Under the pieces are notes generated by a model that saw nothing but the letters and a program-made list of their open reading frames with translations, did no database searches and was not told where the DNA came from. DNA of 64,000 bases from Streptomyces sp. SID13726 (GTDB lineage: Bacteria > Actinomycetota > Actinomycetes > Streptomycetales > Streptomycetaceae), in NCBI RefSeq assembly GCF_010548375.1, contig NZ_JAAGLY010000005.1, positions 186,001-250,000 of the forward strand, given 5' to 3'. This document shows, one piece after another, positions 49,823-56,862 of this stretch. The translations under genes and the position numbers were made by a program. Position 1 is the stretch's first letter. Each line of letters begins with the position of its first letter.

Positions 49823-49893
49823 AGCGGGTGACGAGAATCGAACTCGCACTCTCAGCTTGGGAAGCTGATGTTCTACCACTAAACTACACCCGC
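49823..49893 (-). tRNA. tRNA-Gly (CCC)
   Basis: 71 nt fold as a cloverleaf: acceptor GCGGGTG/CACCCGC, D arm with GTTTAGTGGTAGAAC, anticodon stem TCAGC/GCTGA with loop TTCCCAA (anticodon CCC), and T arm with GTTCGATTC. CCA is not encoded. It marks the right edge of the putative island; its 3' half recurs at 43393-43436. Confidence 0.95.
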
Positions 49894-50165
49894 GCGAGAC
49901 GCCGGTAGGGCCGGTGTCGGAACGCACTGTCACCCTACCTCATGGCAGACCCCCGGTGCTGGAGCCGTGGGGTCTGAGTGCGTTTCAGGGGTGGGACGGG
50001 GCTGCGGGGGGCGGGAGTTGGGGCGTACGGTGGAGGCGGGGAAGAGGGTCCGGGCGGGACCGGAGTGCCGCCTGGAGGGTCGTCCCGTCCATCCCGTAAT
50101 GTGGCATTTGTCGTCTGGTGAGCAGTAGCCCGACGCGGCTCTTGGGGAAGGGACTCTTGGACTTG

Positions 50166-50324
50166 ATGGAGCGCACCGTCGTCCGTTGTGCCGATGGGCA
50201 CGTGTTCAGCACCGCTTCGTTCCCGATGCAGCAGGCCGAGCGCCTCGGTCCCGGACGGCTCGTCCGGTGTCCCCGGTGTGCCCGGCTGCGCAGCGTCGTT
50301 CCGGTGACCTTGGAGAAGCACTAG
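50166..50324 (+). CDS. Small zinc-ribbon-like protein
   Basis: A 52-residue protein from the ATG at 50166. MERTVVRCADGHVFSTASFPMQQAERLGPGRLVRCPRCARLRSVVPV has a Cys-x-x-x-His and a Cys-x-x-Cys that could bind zinc. It is a short protein seen in streptomycetes just before dcd. Function unknown. The ribosome site is weak, so the exact start is not certain. Confidence 0.65.
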   Translation: MERTVVRCADGHVFSTASFPMQQAERLGPGRLVRCPRCARLRSVVPVTLEKH

Positions 50325-50394
50325 AGGGAGTAGTACCTGGCGCGCGGGTCCGTCCGATGGTGGTCGGCCCGCGCGCCTTGCGTATCCTCGGGGC

Positions 50395-50970
50395 GTGCTT
50401 CTCTCAGACAAGGACATCCGGGCCGAGATCGACGCCGGACGCGTGCGGATCGATCCCTACGACGAATCCATGGTGCAGCCGTCCAGCATCGACGTACGAC
50501 TGGACCGGTACTTCCGGGTGTTCGAGAACCACCGGTACCCCCACATCGACCCCTCCGTCGAGCAGGTCGACCTGACGCGCCTGGTGGAGCCGGAGGGCGA
50601 CGAGCCGTTCATCCTGCACCCCGGCGAGTTCGTGCTCGCCTCGACGTACGAGGTCATCACGCTCCCCGACGATCTCGCCTCGCGGCTGGAGGGGAAGTCC
50701 TCGCTCGGGCGGCTCGGGCTCGTCACGCACTCCACCGCCGGGTTCATCGACCCCGGCTTCAGCGGGCACGTCACCCTGGAGCTGTCGAACCTCGCCACGC
50801 TCCCCATCAAGCTCTGGCCCGGCATGAAGATCGGCCAGCTGTGCATGTTCCGGCTCTCCTCGCCGGCCGAGTCCCCCTACGGCAGCGAGCGGTACGGGTC
50901 CCGGTACCAGGGCCAGCGTGGCCCCACCGCCTCCCGTTCCTTCCTCAACTTCCACCGGACCCAGGTATGA
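50395..50970 (+). CDS. dcd: dCTP deaminase
   Basis: A 191-residue protein from a GTG start. LLSDKDIRAEIDAGRVRIDPYDESMVQPSSIDVRLDRYFRVF is the N-terminus of the trimeric dUTPase/dCTP deaminase fold. LEGKSSLGRLGLVTHSTAGFIDPGFSGHVTLELSN contains the active-site Ser, Arg, Thr and Glu. The C-terminal SERYGSRYQGQRGPTASR closes over the nucleotide. It converts dCTP to dUTP (or directly to dUMP in some relatives) for thymidylate synthesis. It overlaps the phosphoribosyltransferase gene by ATGA. Confidence 0.97.
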   Translation: MLLSDKDIRAEIDAGRVRIDPYDESMVQPSSIDVRLDRYFRVFENHRYPHIDPSVEQVDLTRLVEPEGDEPFILHPGEFVLASTYEVITLPDDLASRLEGKSSLGRLGLVTHSTAGFIDPGFSGHVTLELSNLATLPIKLWPGMKIGQLCMFRLSSPAESPYGSERYGSRYQGQRGPTASRSFLNFHRTQV

Positions 50971-51470
50971 GCGCCGCGCCCGTCCGGGAGAACCTCACCT
51001 ACGAGCGTTTCGGCACCGCCGTCCGCGAGCTCGCTCAGGCCGTCGCCGACGACGGGTACGAGCCGGACGTCGTGCTCTCCATCGCCCGTGGCGGGGTCTT
51101 CGTGGCCGGTGGCCTCGCCTACGCCCTGGACTGCAAGAACATCCACCTGGTGAACGTCGAGTTCTACACCGGCGTGGGGACCACCCTGGAGATGCCGGTC
51201 ATGCTGGCGCCCGTCCCCAACGTCATCGACTTCTCCGACAAGAAGGTCCTCATCACCGACGACGTCGCCGACACCGGCAAGACCCTCAAGCTGGTCCGGG
51301 ACTTCTGCCTCGACACCGTCGCCGAGGTCCGCTCCGCGGTCATCTACGAGAAGTCGCAGTCCCTGGTGAAGTGCGAGTACGTCTGGAAGCGCACCGACGA
51401 CTGGATCAACTTCCCGTGGTCCGTCGAACCCCCGGTCGTCCGCCGGGCCGGCCAGGTTCTCGACGCCTGA
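50967..51470 (+). CDS. Purine-type phosphoribosyltransferase
   Basis: A 167-residue protein; its ATG overlaps the dcd stop, and the longer frame upstream is a shadow of dcd. DVVLSIARGGVFVAGGLAYAL is the strand and pyrophosphate loop (ARGG), and KVLITDDVADTGKTLKLVRDF the PRPP-binding signature. WSVEPPVV near the end is the base-recognition region of hypoxanthine/xanthine phosphoribosyltransferase-like enzymes. It salvages a purine base with PRPP; which base is not decided. The coupling with dcd places it in nucleotide metabolism. Confidence 0.9.
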   Translation: MSAAPVRENLTYERFGTAVRELAQAVADDGYEPDVVLSIARGGVFVAGGLAYALDCKNIHLVNVEFYTGVGTTLEMPVMLAPVPNVIDFSDKKVLITDDVADTGKTLKLVRDFCLDTVAEVRSAVIYEKSQSLVKCEYVWKRTDDWINFPWSVEPPVVRRAGQVLDA

Positions 51471-51484
51471 ACGGCGTCCGCGTG

Positions 51485-51961
51485 ATGGAGCGTTCGGGTT
51501 CTCTCAAGGCCGCCCTGACCTGGAGCGGTCCCGCGGTCGTGCTGCTGTTCACGCTCGGGCGGCGGGCGTCGGGAGCGGGTGAGGGGGAGTTCGCGGGGTG
51601 TCCGGACCGGGTCCAGGTCTTCGACCTCTCCACCGAGGGCTGGGACCGGCGGGCGGTCGTACAGGGCTACGACCTCACCTTCGAGGAGAGCCGGCTGGAC
51701 GACCCGGAGCTTCCCGGGCAGCTGCGGGAGTGTCTGCGCACGGCGGCCGGGCGCGCGGAGGGGATCGCGTGGCTGGCCTTCGAGGGGGCCTTCCACTTCG
51801 ACTTCCTCTTCACGGACGACATCGCGCATCAGGTCTACGGCTACTGCGTGGCCGGCGGTGAGCCCGTGGTCGTGTGGGATCACGGGACGCTGGCGAGCGA
51901 GCGGTGGAGGCGTGAGATCAGCGGCGTGCGAGCGGCTCTCGACCGTGACTTCCCAGAGTGA
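51485..51961 (+). CDS. Conserved hypothetical protein
   Basis: A 158-residue protein from the ATG at 51485 (preceded in frame by a GTG at 51482), 14 bp after the phosphoribosyltransferase. It has an N-terminal hydrophobic patch (AALTWSGPAVVLLFTLG) but no clean signal or anchor. VFDLSTEGWDRRAVVQGYDLTFEESRLDDPELPGQLRECLRTAAGRAEGIAWLAFEGAFHFDFLFTDDIAHQVYGYC is acidic and aromatic-rich. I recognise no family. It is probably the last gene of the dcd transcript, before the terminator at 51964. Confidence 0.6.
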   Translation: MERSGSLKAALTWSGPAVVLLFTLGRRASGAGEGEFAGCPDRVQVFDLSTEGWDRRAVVQGYDLTFEESRLDDPELPGQLRECLRTAAGRAEGIAWLAFEGAFHFDFLFTDDIAHQVYGYCVAGGEPVVVWDHGTLASERWRREISGVRAALDRDFPE

Positions 51962-51963
51962 TG

Positions 51964-51997
51964 GAAGGGGCTTCCGGTGCCTGCCGGGAGCCCCTTC
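51964..51997. terminator. Terminator between convergent genes
   Basis: GAAGGGGCTTCCGG and CCGGGAGCCCCTTC pair around a TGCCTG loop with one mismatch. It sits just after the stop at 51961 and 30 bp beyond the Yip1-like gene's stop on the other strand. Confidence 0.8.
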
Positions 51998-52027
51998 TCG
52001 TCGTACGGCCGACCGGGCCGCGAAGCG

Positions 52028-52903
52028 CTAGAACGTCCCCAGCTTCACGATCGACAGCAGTGCGATCAGCTGGATCGCCGACGCGCCCAGCGCCTTCGGC
52101 CAGGGCAGGTCGTGGGAGGCCTTGACCATGAGGGTCAGCAGGGCGCCGGCCGCCACCCAGGTCGCCCAGCCCAGGAGCTGGACGAAGGACGCGTCGCCGC
52201 CGAGGAACATGGCCACGATCAGCCGGGGCGCGTCGGTCAGGGACATGATCAGCATGGAGAGGCCGACCGTCGGCTGCCACGCGCCGTCGCCGCCGAGCTG
52301 GCGGGCCAGGGCGTGGGTGACGACACCCAGTACGAAGGCTGAGAGGACCATGGCGACCGCGGTCGTGAGGACGATCGGGATCGCGTTCGACAGGGTGGCG
52401 TTTATCGCGTCCTCGCGGGCGCCCTCGAAGCCGAAGACGGCGAGGAGGCCGTAGAGGAAGGTCACGACGAGGGCGGGGCCCCACATCGTGTAGTCCCGCA
52501 TCCGCAGGAAGGTCTGGTTGGGGGCTACGACGATGCCCCTCAGCAGCTCCTTCCAGTGCAGGCGCGGGCCCGCGGGCGCCGCCGGGGCCGCACCGGCGCG
52601 GTAGGTGCCGCCCTGGTTGTAGGGGTCGTCGCCGACCGAGAACGCCTGTGTGTGACCAGGGTTGTTGGCCGCGTACGGGTCCGGGTGGTCGCCCTGCGGG
52701 TGCGGGGCGCCGCCGTCGCCGAAGTACTCCGGCTCGTCGTAGCCTCTCCCGCCGCCCTGGGTCCACTGGCCCGGGTGGGGCTGCGGCGCGGGGGGATAGC
52801 CGTACGACGATCCCTGGGGCGCCTGCTGCCCGTACGGAGGTTGTTGCGGTCGCGTGTGAGGAGCGCCGTTGTCCCGGCCGCGTCCGATCCTGAATCCAGC
52901 CAC
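52028..52903 (-). CDS. Yip1-domain membrane protein
   Basis: A 291-residue protein from the GTG at 52903 with GAGGAC upstream. The first ~110 residues are disordered, rich in Pro, Gly, Gln and Tyr (PQQPPYGQQAPQGSSYGYPPAPQPHPGQW). LHWKELLRGIVVAPNQTFLRMRDYTMWGPALVVTFLYGLLAVFGFEGA opens the Yip1 domain, and five helices follow (VLTTAVAMVLSAFVLGVVTHALARQLGGDG; LSMLIMSLTDAPRLIVAMFLGG; LLGWATWVAAGALLTLMV; LGASAIQLIALLSIVKLG). Streptomyces Yip1-like proteins are common and of unknown function. Confidence 0.85.
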   Translation of the reverse strand: MAGFRIGRGRDNGAPHTRPQQPPYGQQAPQGSSYGYPPAPQPHPGQWTQGGGRGYDEPEYFGDGGAPHPQGDHPDPYAANNPGHTQAFSVGDDPYNQGGTYRAGAAPAAPAGPRLHWKELLRGIVVAPNQTFLRMRDYTMWGPALVVTFLYGLLAVFGFEGAREDAINATLSNAIPIVLTTAVAMVLSAFVLGVVTHALARQLGGDGAWQPTVGLSMLIMSLTDAPRLIVAMFLGGDASFVQLLGWATWVAAGALLTLMVKASHDLPWPKALGASAIQLIALLSIVKLGTF

Positions 52904-53042
52904 GTCCTCGAACGTACCTGGTCCCGGAGAGTCACGTGCGCGGCCGGGCGTTTCGGGGACGCCTTTGCGGCCGAGCTGTGACATCCCCTAAGGGAGGGGC
53001 CAGGGTGCACCTAGGGGACCCCGGGCCGGCCGGTCCGGAGCC

Positions 53043-54344
53043 TCAGTCCGCCAGGAACGCCGAGGTCGAGAAGGTCACCGACGGCTGCGCGCTCACCAGG
53101 GTCTTCCGCGCCCCGGGGAACACCGCCACCGTGTCCTTCGTCTCGCTCCGGTACGTCCGTACCGCGAGGTCCGCGCGGCCGTCGCCGTCGAAGTCGCCGA
53201 CGGCCAGGACCCGGGTGGTGCCGGTGGCGGGGGGATGGACGGTCACCGTCGCGGTCGTGGCGAGGCCCGACTTACGGCCGTGGAGGATCCGCAGGCGGGA
53301 GCCGCTGGAGACCAGTTCGCTCAGGCCGTCACCGTCGAAGTCGGCCGCGTCCAGGACCGAACCGGCGGCGGCGAGCTTCCCGGTGGCGGAGGTCTCCGGC
53401 AGGTCGTAGCGCAGGGCCGTGCCGCCCATCGCGCCGACCGCCGCGTCCAGGTCCTTGCCGTGGCCGAAGGCGCCCAGCGCCACGTCGATGCCGGCCGGCA
53501 GCCGTACCCCGGTGCGGGTCGGGCCCGCGGGGCCGCCGAGGACGACGGAGGCGGGGCCGGTGCCCTGGGTCGTACGGACGACGAGGTCGTCGTATCCGTC
53601 GCGGTTCACGTCGGCGGCCTGGCCGGTCGGCACCTCGCCCGGTGAGGCGATCGGGGCGCCGGCCGCGCGCGGGGCGCCCTTGCGGGTGAACGGGCCGCGC
53701 AGATAGCTCAGTTCGCCGCCCGTCGCGTGCAGGACCAGGTCCACCGCGCCGTCGCCGTCGAAGTCGCCGCACACCGGCTGGTCGGGCCAGTCGTTGCCGG
53801 CGCGGGCCGCGTCCGGGACGTCCAGGTGAACGGCCTTGCCGGACAGGCCGGCCGGGGAGCCGAAGAGGATCTGGAGCGGGACGGGCGGGCGGCCCTGGCC
53901 GTCGTAGGGCGGGTCGGTGGAGACGATCAGGTCGGTGAAGCCGTCCTTGTCGAGGTCGCAGGTCTCCTCCGCGTCGAACACGGCGGGGAGTTGGTTCTTG
54001 GTCGCCGCGCCCTGTCCGCGCGGGGTGATCAACTGCCGGGTGGCCGGGACGAGTCCGCGCGCGCTGCCGTAGACGATGCCGATACCGGCGTCGTCGGCGT
54101 GCGCCTGCTCCTTGACCAGGTCGCCGAGGACGAGGTCGCGGTGGCCGTCGCCGTTGAAGTCGTCCGGTGTCCTGCTGCCCTTGCCCGCGGGGACCGGCAG
54201 CCGGGCCGGGGCGTCGGCGATGCGGACCGGGGTGGGGTCGGCGGAGCCGCTGTGCTGGGTGGGGCCGCAGGCGGTGAGCGGCCCGGCGAGCAGCAGGGTG
54301 CCGCAGAGGGCCGCCGTACACACAACACCTCTATGCGCGCGCAC
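53043..54344 (-). CDS. FG-GAP (integrin-like) repeat lipoprotein
   Basis: A 433-residue protein. CTAALCGTLLLAGPLTACGPTQ is a lipoprotein signal (lipobox LTAC). At least six FG-GAP/VCBS calcium-binding loops are seen: DFNGDGHRDL, DLDKDGFTDL, DFDGDGAVDL, DVNRDGYDDL, DFDGDGLSEL and DFDGDGRADL, separated by about 45-70 residues, enough for a seven-bladed beta-propeller. It is a membrane-anchored propeller of unknown ligand, possibly for carbohydrate or protein binding outside the cell. Confidence 0.9.
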   Translation of the reverse strand: MRAHRGVVCTAALCGTLLLAGPLTACGPTQHSGSADPTPVRIADAPARLPVPAGKGSRTPDDFNGDGHRDLVLGDLVKEQAHADDAGIGIVYGSARGLVPATRQLITPRGQGAATKNQLPAVFDAEETCDLDKDGFTDLIVSTDPPYDGQGRPPVPLQILFGSPAGLSGKAVHLDVPDAARAGNDWPDQPVCGDFDGDGAVDLVLHATGGELSYLRGPFTRKGAPRAAGAPIASPGEVPTGQAADVNRDGYDDLVVRTTQGTGPASVVLGGPAGPTRTGVRLPAGIDVALGAFGHGKDLDAAVGAMGGTALRYDLPETSATGKLAAAGSVLDAADFDGDGLSELVSSGSRLRILHGRKSGLATTATVTVHPPATGTTRVLAVGDFDGDGRADLAVRTYRSETKDTVAVFPGARKTLVSAQPSVTFSTSAFLAD

Positions 54345-54515
54345 CGTTCACCTCGTCAGCATCATTGACAACGACCGATCAATCATGCACGTGTTCGAGG
54401 CGTGGCGACAGTCCCGGGCGGGGTGTTCCGGTGCGCGAGGGTTCCTCCGGTGTCCGAGGTCCTTCCGGTGCGCGAGGGCTCCCCCTCGGTCCTCGCGCAC
54501 CGTAAGGCGTCGGTG

Positions 54516-55043
54516 CTAGCTGCACGTCCGGTAGTTGTAGCCGGCGATCCGGCCGGCGCCGGTGCCGTCGACGAAGTGGTAGTAGCCGTCGCTGTCACGG
54601 GTGACGTCGATGATGACCGAGGTGCCGATGTACCTGGCCACGGTGCCGTCGAAGCCGTTGCTGGAGTTGCGCAGCCAGTTGCCGGCCGCGGTCCAGGTGT
54701 TCTTCCCGGCCGAACCGTCGCTCGTCACCTGGAACTTGGTCTGCCATCGCTCGGTCGCGGCCTTGGTCTTGCTTCCGAAGACCCCGTCGATGTCGGAGAT
54801 GCCGAGCTCGCCGTCGGCCCACAGGATCTTCTGCCACAGGCAGGTCGCGTTGGAGGAGGTGTTGTGGCTGGTGTCCATGATGCCTTCGTTGTCCCAGTCG
54901 TCGGTGAAGACCCCGGCGCCGTAGACATAGGCCAGCCCGCTGTAGCTGCCGCTCGCGGACGCCGGGGTGGCGCTGAGGGCGAGGACGGTGGCCGACAGTG
55001 CGCCGATCGTGCAGGCGGCGAGTCTGGATCTCTTCGAGTTCAT
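54516..55043 (-). CDS. Secreted peptidoglycan-binding-domain protein
   Basis: A 175-residue protein from the ATG at 55043 behind GGGAGG. SRLAACTIGALSATVLALSATPASASG is a signal peptide. TCLWQKILWADGELGISDIDGVFGSKTKAATERWQTKFQV (about 67-106) is a PG_binding_1 domain, with the usual IDGVFGxxTxxAxxxWQ. The rest (DGSAGKNTWTAAGNWLRN ... YHFVDGTGAGRIAGYNYRTCS) is aromatic and Gly-rich. A long overlapping frame on the same strand, upstream, is an artefact. It is probably a small extracellular wall-associated protein; its start is divergent from the regulator gene at 55191. Confidence 0.85.
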   Translation of the reverse strand: MNSKRSRLAACTIGALSATVLALSATPASASGSYSGLAYVYGAGVFTDDWDNEGIMDTSHNTSSNATCLWQKILWADGELGISDIDGVFGSKTKAATERWQTKFQVTSDGSAGKNTWTAAGNWLRNSSNGFDGTVARYIGTSVIIDVTRDSDGYYHFVDGTGAGRIAGYNYRTCS

Positions 55044-55190
55044 GCGCGTTCCTCCCGGTTCGGGCGACGCCGGAGTACTGGATTCCGGCCACTCGGCACT
55101 CTTGGCCTGGCGGAACCTTGGCAGGAGCACTTCAGCGGCGACACACTCTTGCGGCTCAGCGCAAATGTGAAGCTCTTCGGGGGGAATGGC

Positions 55191-56213
55191 GTGCTCCGTA
55201 TTCACTTCACCGAGGTCGATCTCGCTCGCGTCCGGGTCGCCGGGGAGCCGGATCCGATGTGGGAGGTGCTCTCCACGCTCCACCGGCTCCAGTCCCGCGG
55301 CGGCCGGTGGCAGTACGCCGCCTGGCACCGCGCGACCCGCGCCGAACTGCACGCCGCCGGACTGGCCCGGCCGGTGCGCAGGATGCTGTTCGCGCTGTAC
55401 CCTCTCGGCCCCTACCTGCCCGACTTCCTGACCCCGGCCGCCGCCGAGGACGGGCTCACGGCGGGCCTCGACGACATCCTCCGGCTGCCCCGGCGGGACG
55501 TCCTGGCCGAACTGCGGCTGCTCGACCGGGTCCGTGCCGTGCCGCCCTGGGCGCTGCGGCTGGTGCAGGACGCCGAGCGGCGGGAGTTCACCGAGCTGAT
55601 CCGCCGCTATCACGCGGTGGCCGTGGCGCCGTACACGGAACACATGGTCGGCGGGATCGTCGCGCACCGCGGACTCCTGGGCCGCGCGCTGCTGGCCCGC
55701 GGGGTCGAGGGGCTGCTGTCGAGCCTCGGGCCGCGGGTGCGCTGGCGCAGGCCGGTGCTGGAGGTGGAGTACCGCACGGACCGTGACCTGTATCTGCGGG
55801 GGCGCGGGATCAGGATCGTGCCGACGTGGTTCTCGTGGGGGACGCCGGTCGCCCTCGCCGACGCCGGGCTGCCGCCGACCCTCTCCTACCCGCTGACCCG
55901 TCCGGCGGTCCCGGAGGCGGAGCTTCCCGAGGCCGGGGTGCCGCTGCGCGCCCTGCTCGGCTCCACCCGCGCCCGCGTCCTGCGCTGTGTCGCCGACGGC
56001 CTCACCACGGGGGAGCTGGCGCAGGCCGCCGGGATCTCGCTGTCCGCCGCCAGCCGGCACGCCACCGTGCTGCGCGACGCCGGCCTCACGACCAGTCAGC
56101 AGATCGGCCCGATGGTCCTGCACACGCTGACCCCCCTCGGCGCCGGGCTGCTGCGGCAGGTCCGGGAGGCGGCGGGGCTTCCGGGGCGGCCGAGGGGGCC
56201 GGGGGTGTCGTAG
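55191..56213 (+). CDS. ArsR-type winged-helix regulator (DUF5937-like)
   Basis: A 340-residue protein from the GTG at 55191 behind GGGGGAATG; upstream codons in the same frame come from antisense of the previous gene. The first ~230 residues (IHFTEVDLARVRVAGEPDPMWEVLSTLHRLQSR, then a helical middle) match the DUF5937 N-terminal part. LRALLGSTRARVLRCVADGLTTGELAQAAGISLSAASRHATVLRDAGLTTSQQIGPMVLHTLTPLGAGLLRQ is the ArsR/HTH_20 winged helix, with ASRHATVLRDAGL the recognition helix. It is probably a transcription repressor of unknown ligand. The 3' end has been copied several times downstream. Confidence 0.85.
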   Translation: MLRIHFTEVDLARVRVAGEPDPMWEVLSTLHRLQSRGGRWQYAAWHRATRAELHAAGLARPVRRMLFALYPLGPYLPDFLTPAAAEDGLTAGLDDILRLPRRDVLAELRLLDRVRAVPPWALRLVQDAERREFTELIRRYHAVAVAPYTEHMVGGIVAHRGLLGRALLARGVEGLLSSLGPRVRWRRPVLEVEYRTDRDLYLRGRGIRIVPTWFSWGTPVALADAGLPPTLSYPLTRPAVPEAELPEAGVPLRALLGSTRARVLRCVADGLTTGELAQAAGISLSAASRHATVLRDAGLTTSQQIGPMVLHTLTPLGAGLLRQVREAAGLPGRPRGPGVS

Positions 56214-56840
56214 CTTCGGCGCCGGTTGCCGGGCGTCAGCCGTCAGCTGTCCGCCGGTCTCCCGTCAGTCGTCCCCCTCCGCTGTTCGCCGCCAGTCGGC
56301 ACGCCATCGGGCTGCTGCGGCAGGTCCGGGAGGCGGCGGGGCTTCCGGGGCTGCCGGGGGGCCGGGGGTGTCGTAGCTTCGCCGCCAGCCGCCAGCCGCC
56401 AGCCGCCAGCCGCCAGCCGCCAGCCGCCAGCCGCCAGCCGCCAGCCGCCCCCGTCAGCCGACCCCCGTCCGCTGTCCACGGCCAGTCCGCACGCCACCGG
56501 GCTGCTGCGGCAGGCCCGGGAGAGGGCGGAGCTTCCGGGGCGGCCGACGACGGGCCAGGGGCGCCGTTAGCCGTGAGCCGCCCGCTGTCCTCCGTCCGCT
56601 CCCAGTCGGCACGCCACCGGGCTGCTGCGGCAGGCCCGGGAGACGGCGGAGGTTCCGGCACTGCTGAGGGGCCCGGGGGCGCCGTAGCTTCGCCGCCCAG
56701 CTGCCAGCCGTCCGCCGGTCCCCCTGTCAGCCGACCCCCGTCCGCCACCCCCCCCGTCCACCCCCAACCGGCACGCCACCGGCCTTCCGCGGCAGGCTCC
56801 GCACACGACGCCGCCCCCAGACCCGTCGAGGGGTCCGGGG
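56146..56840. repeat. Decaying tandem copies of the ArsR-type gene's 3' end
   Basis: The block GCTGCTGCGGCAGG plus TCCGGGAG.. and a CCGGGGG..GTCGTAGCTTCG-like end occurs in the gene at 56148 and again at 56311, 56501, 56621 and, much decayed, near 56782. In each outside copy it is preceded by CAGTC(G/C)GCACGCCA(T/C)CGG, matching the AASRHA codons of the gene's recognition helix but with about 80 bp between removed. Copy 1 still reads AASRHAIGLLRQVREAAGLPG. Later copies are out of frame. No gene is otherwise present between 56214 and 56862. Confidence 0.88.
56384..56446. repeat. Nine perfect copies of a 7-bp microsatellite
   Basis: GCCAGCC is repeated nine times without error, between two decayed copies of the ArsR-type 3' end. 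Tracts of this kind change length easily by slippage. It lies outside any coding frame I accept. Confidence 0.97.
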
Positions 56841-56862
56841 GCGCCGTACGGAGCCGGGACGG

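Noticed and set aside
54516..56123. 535-residue minus-strand frame containing the peptidoglycan-binding protein
   Set aside because: Only the last 175 residues have a signal peptide and domain. The rest is antisense to the ArsR-type regulator.
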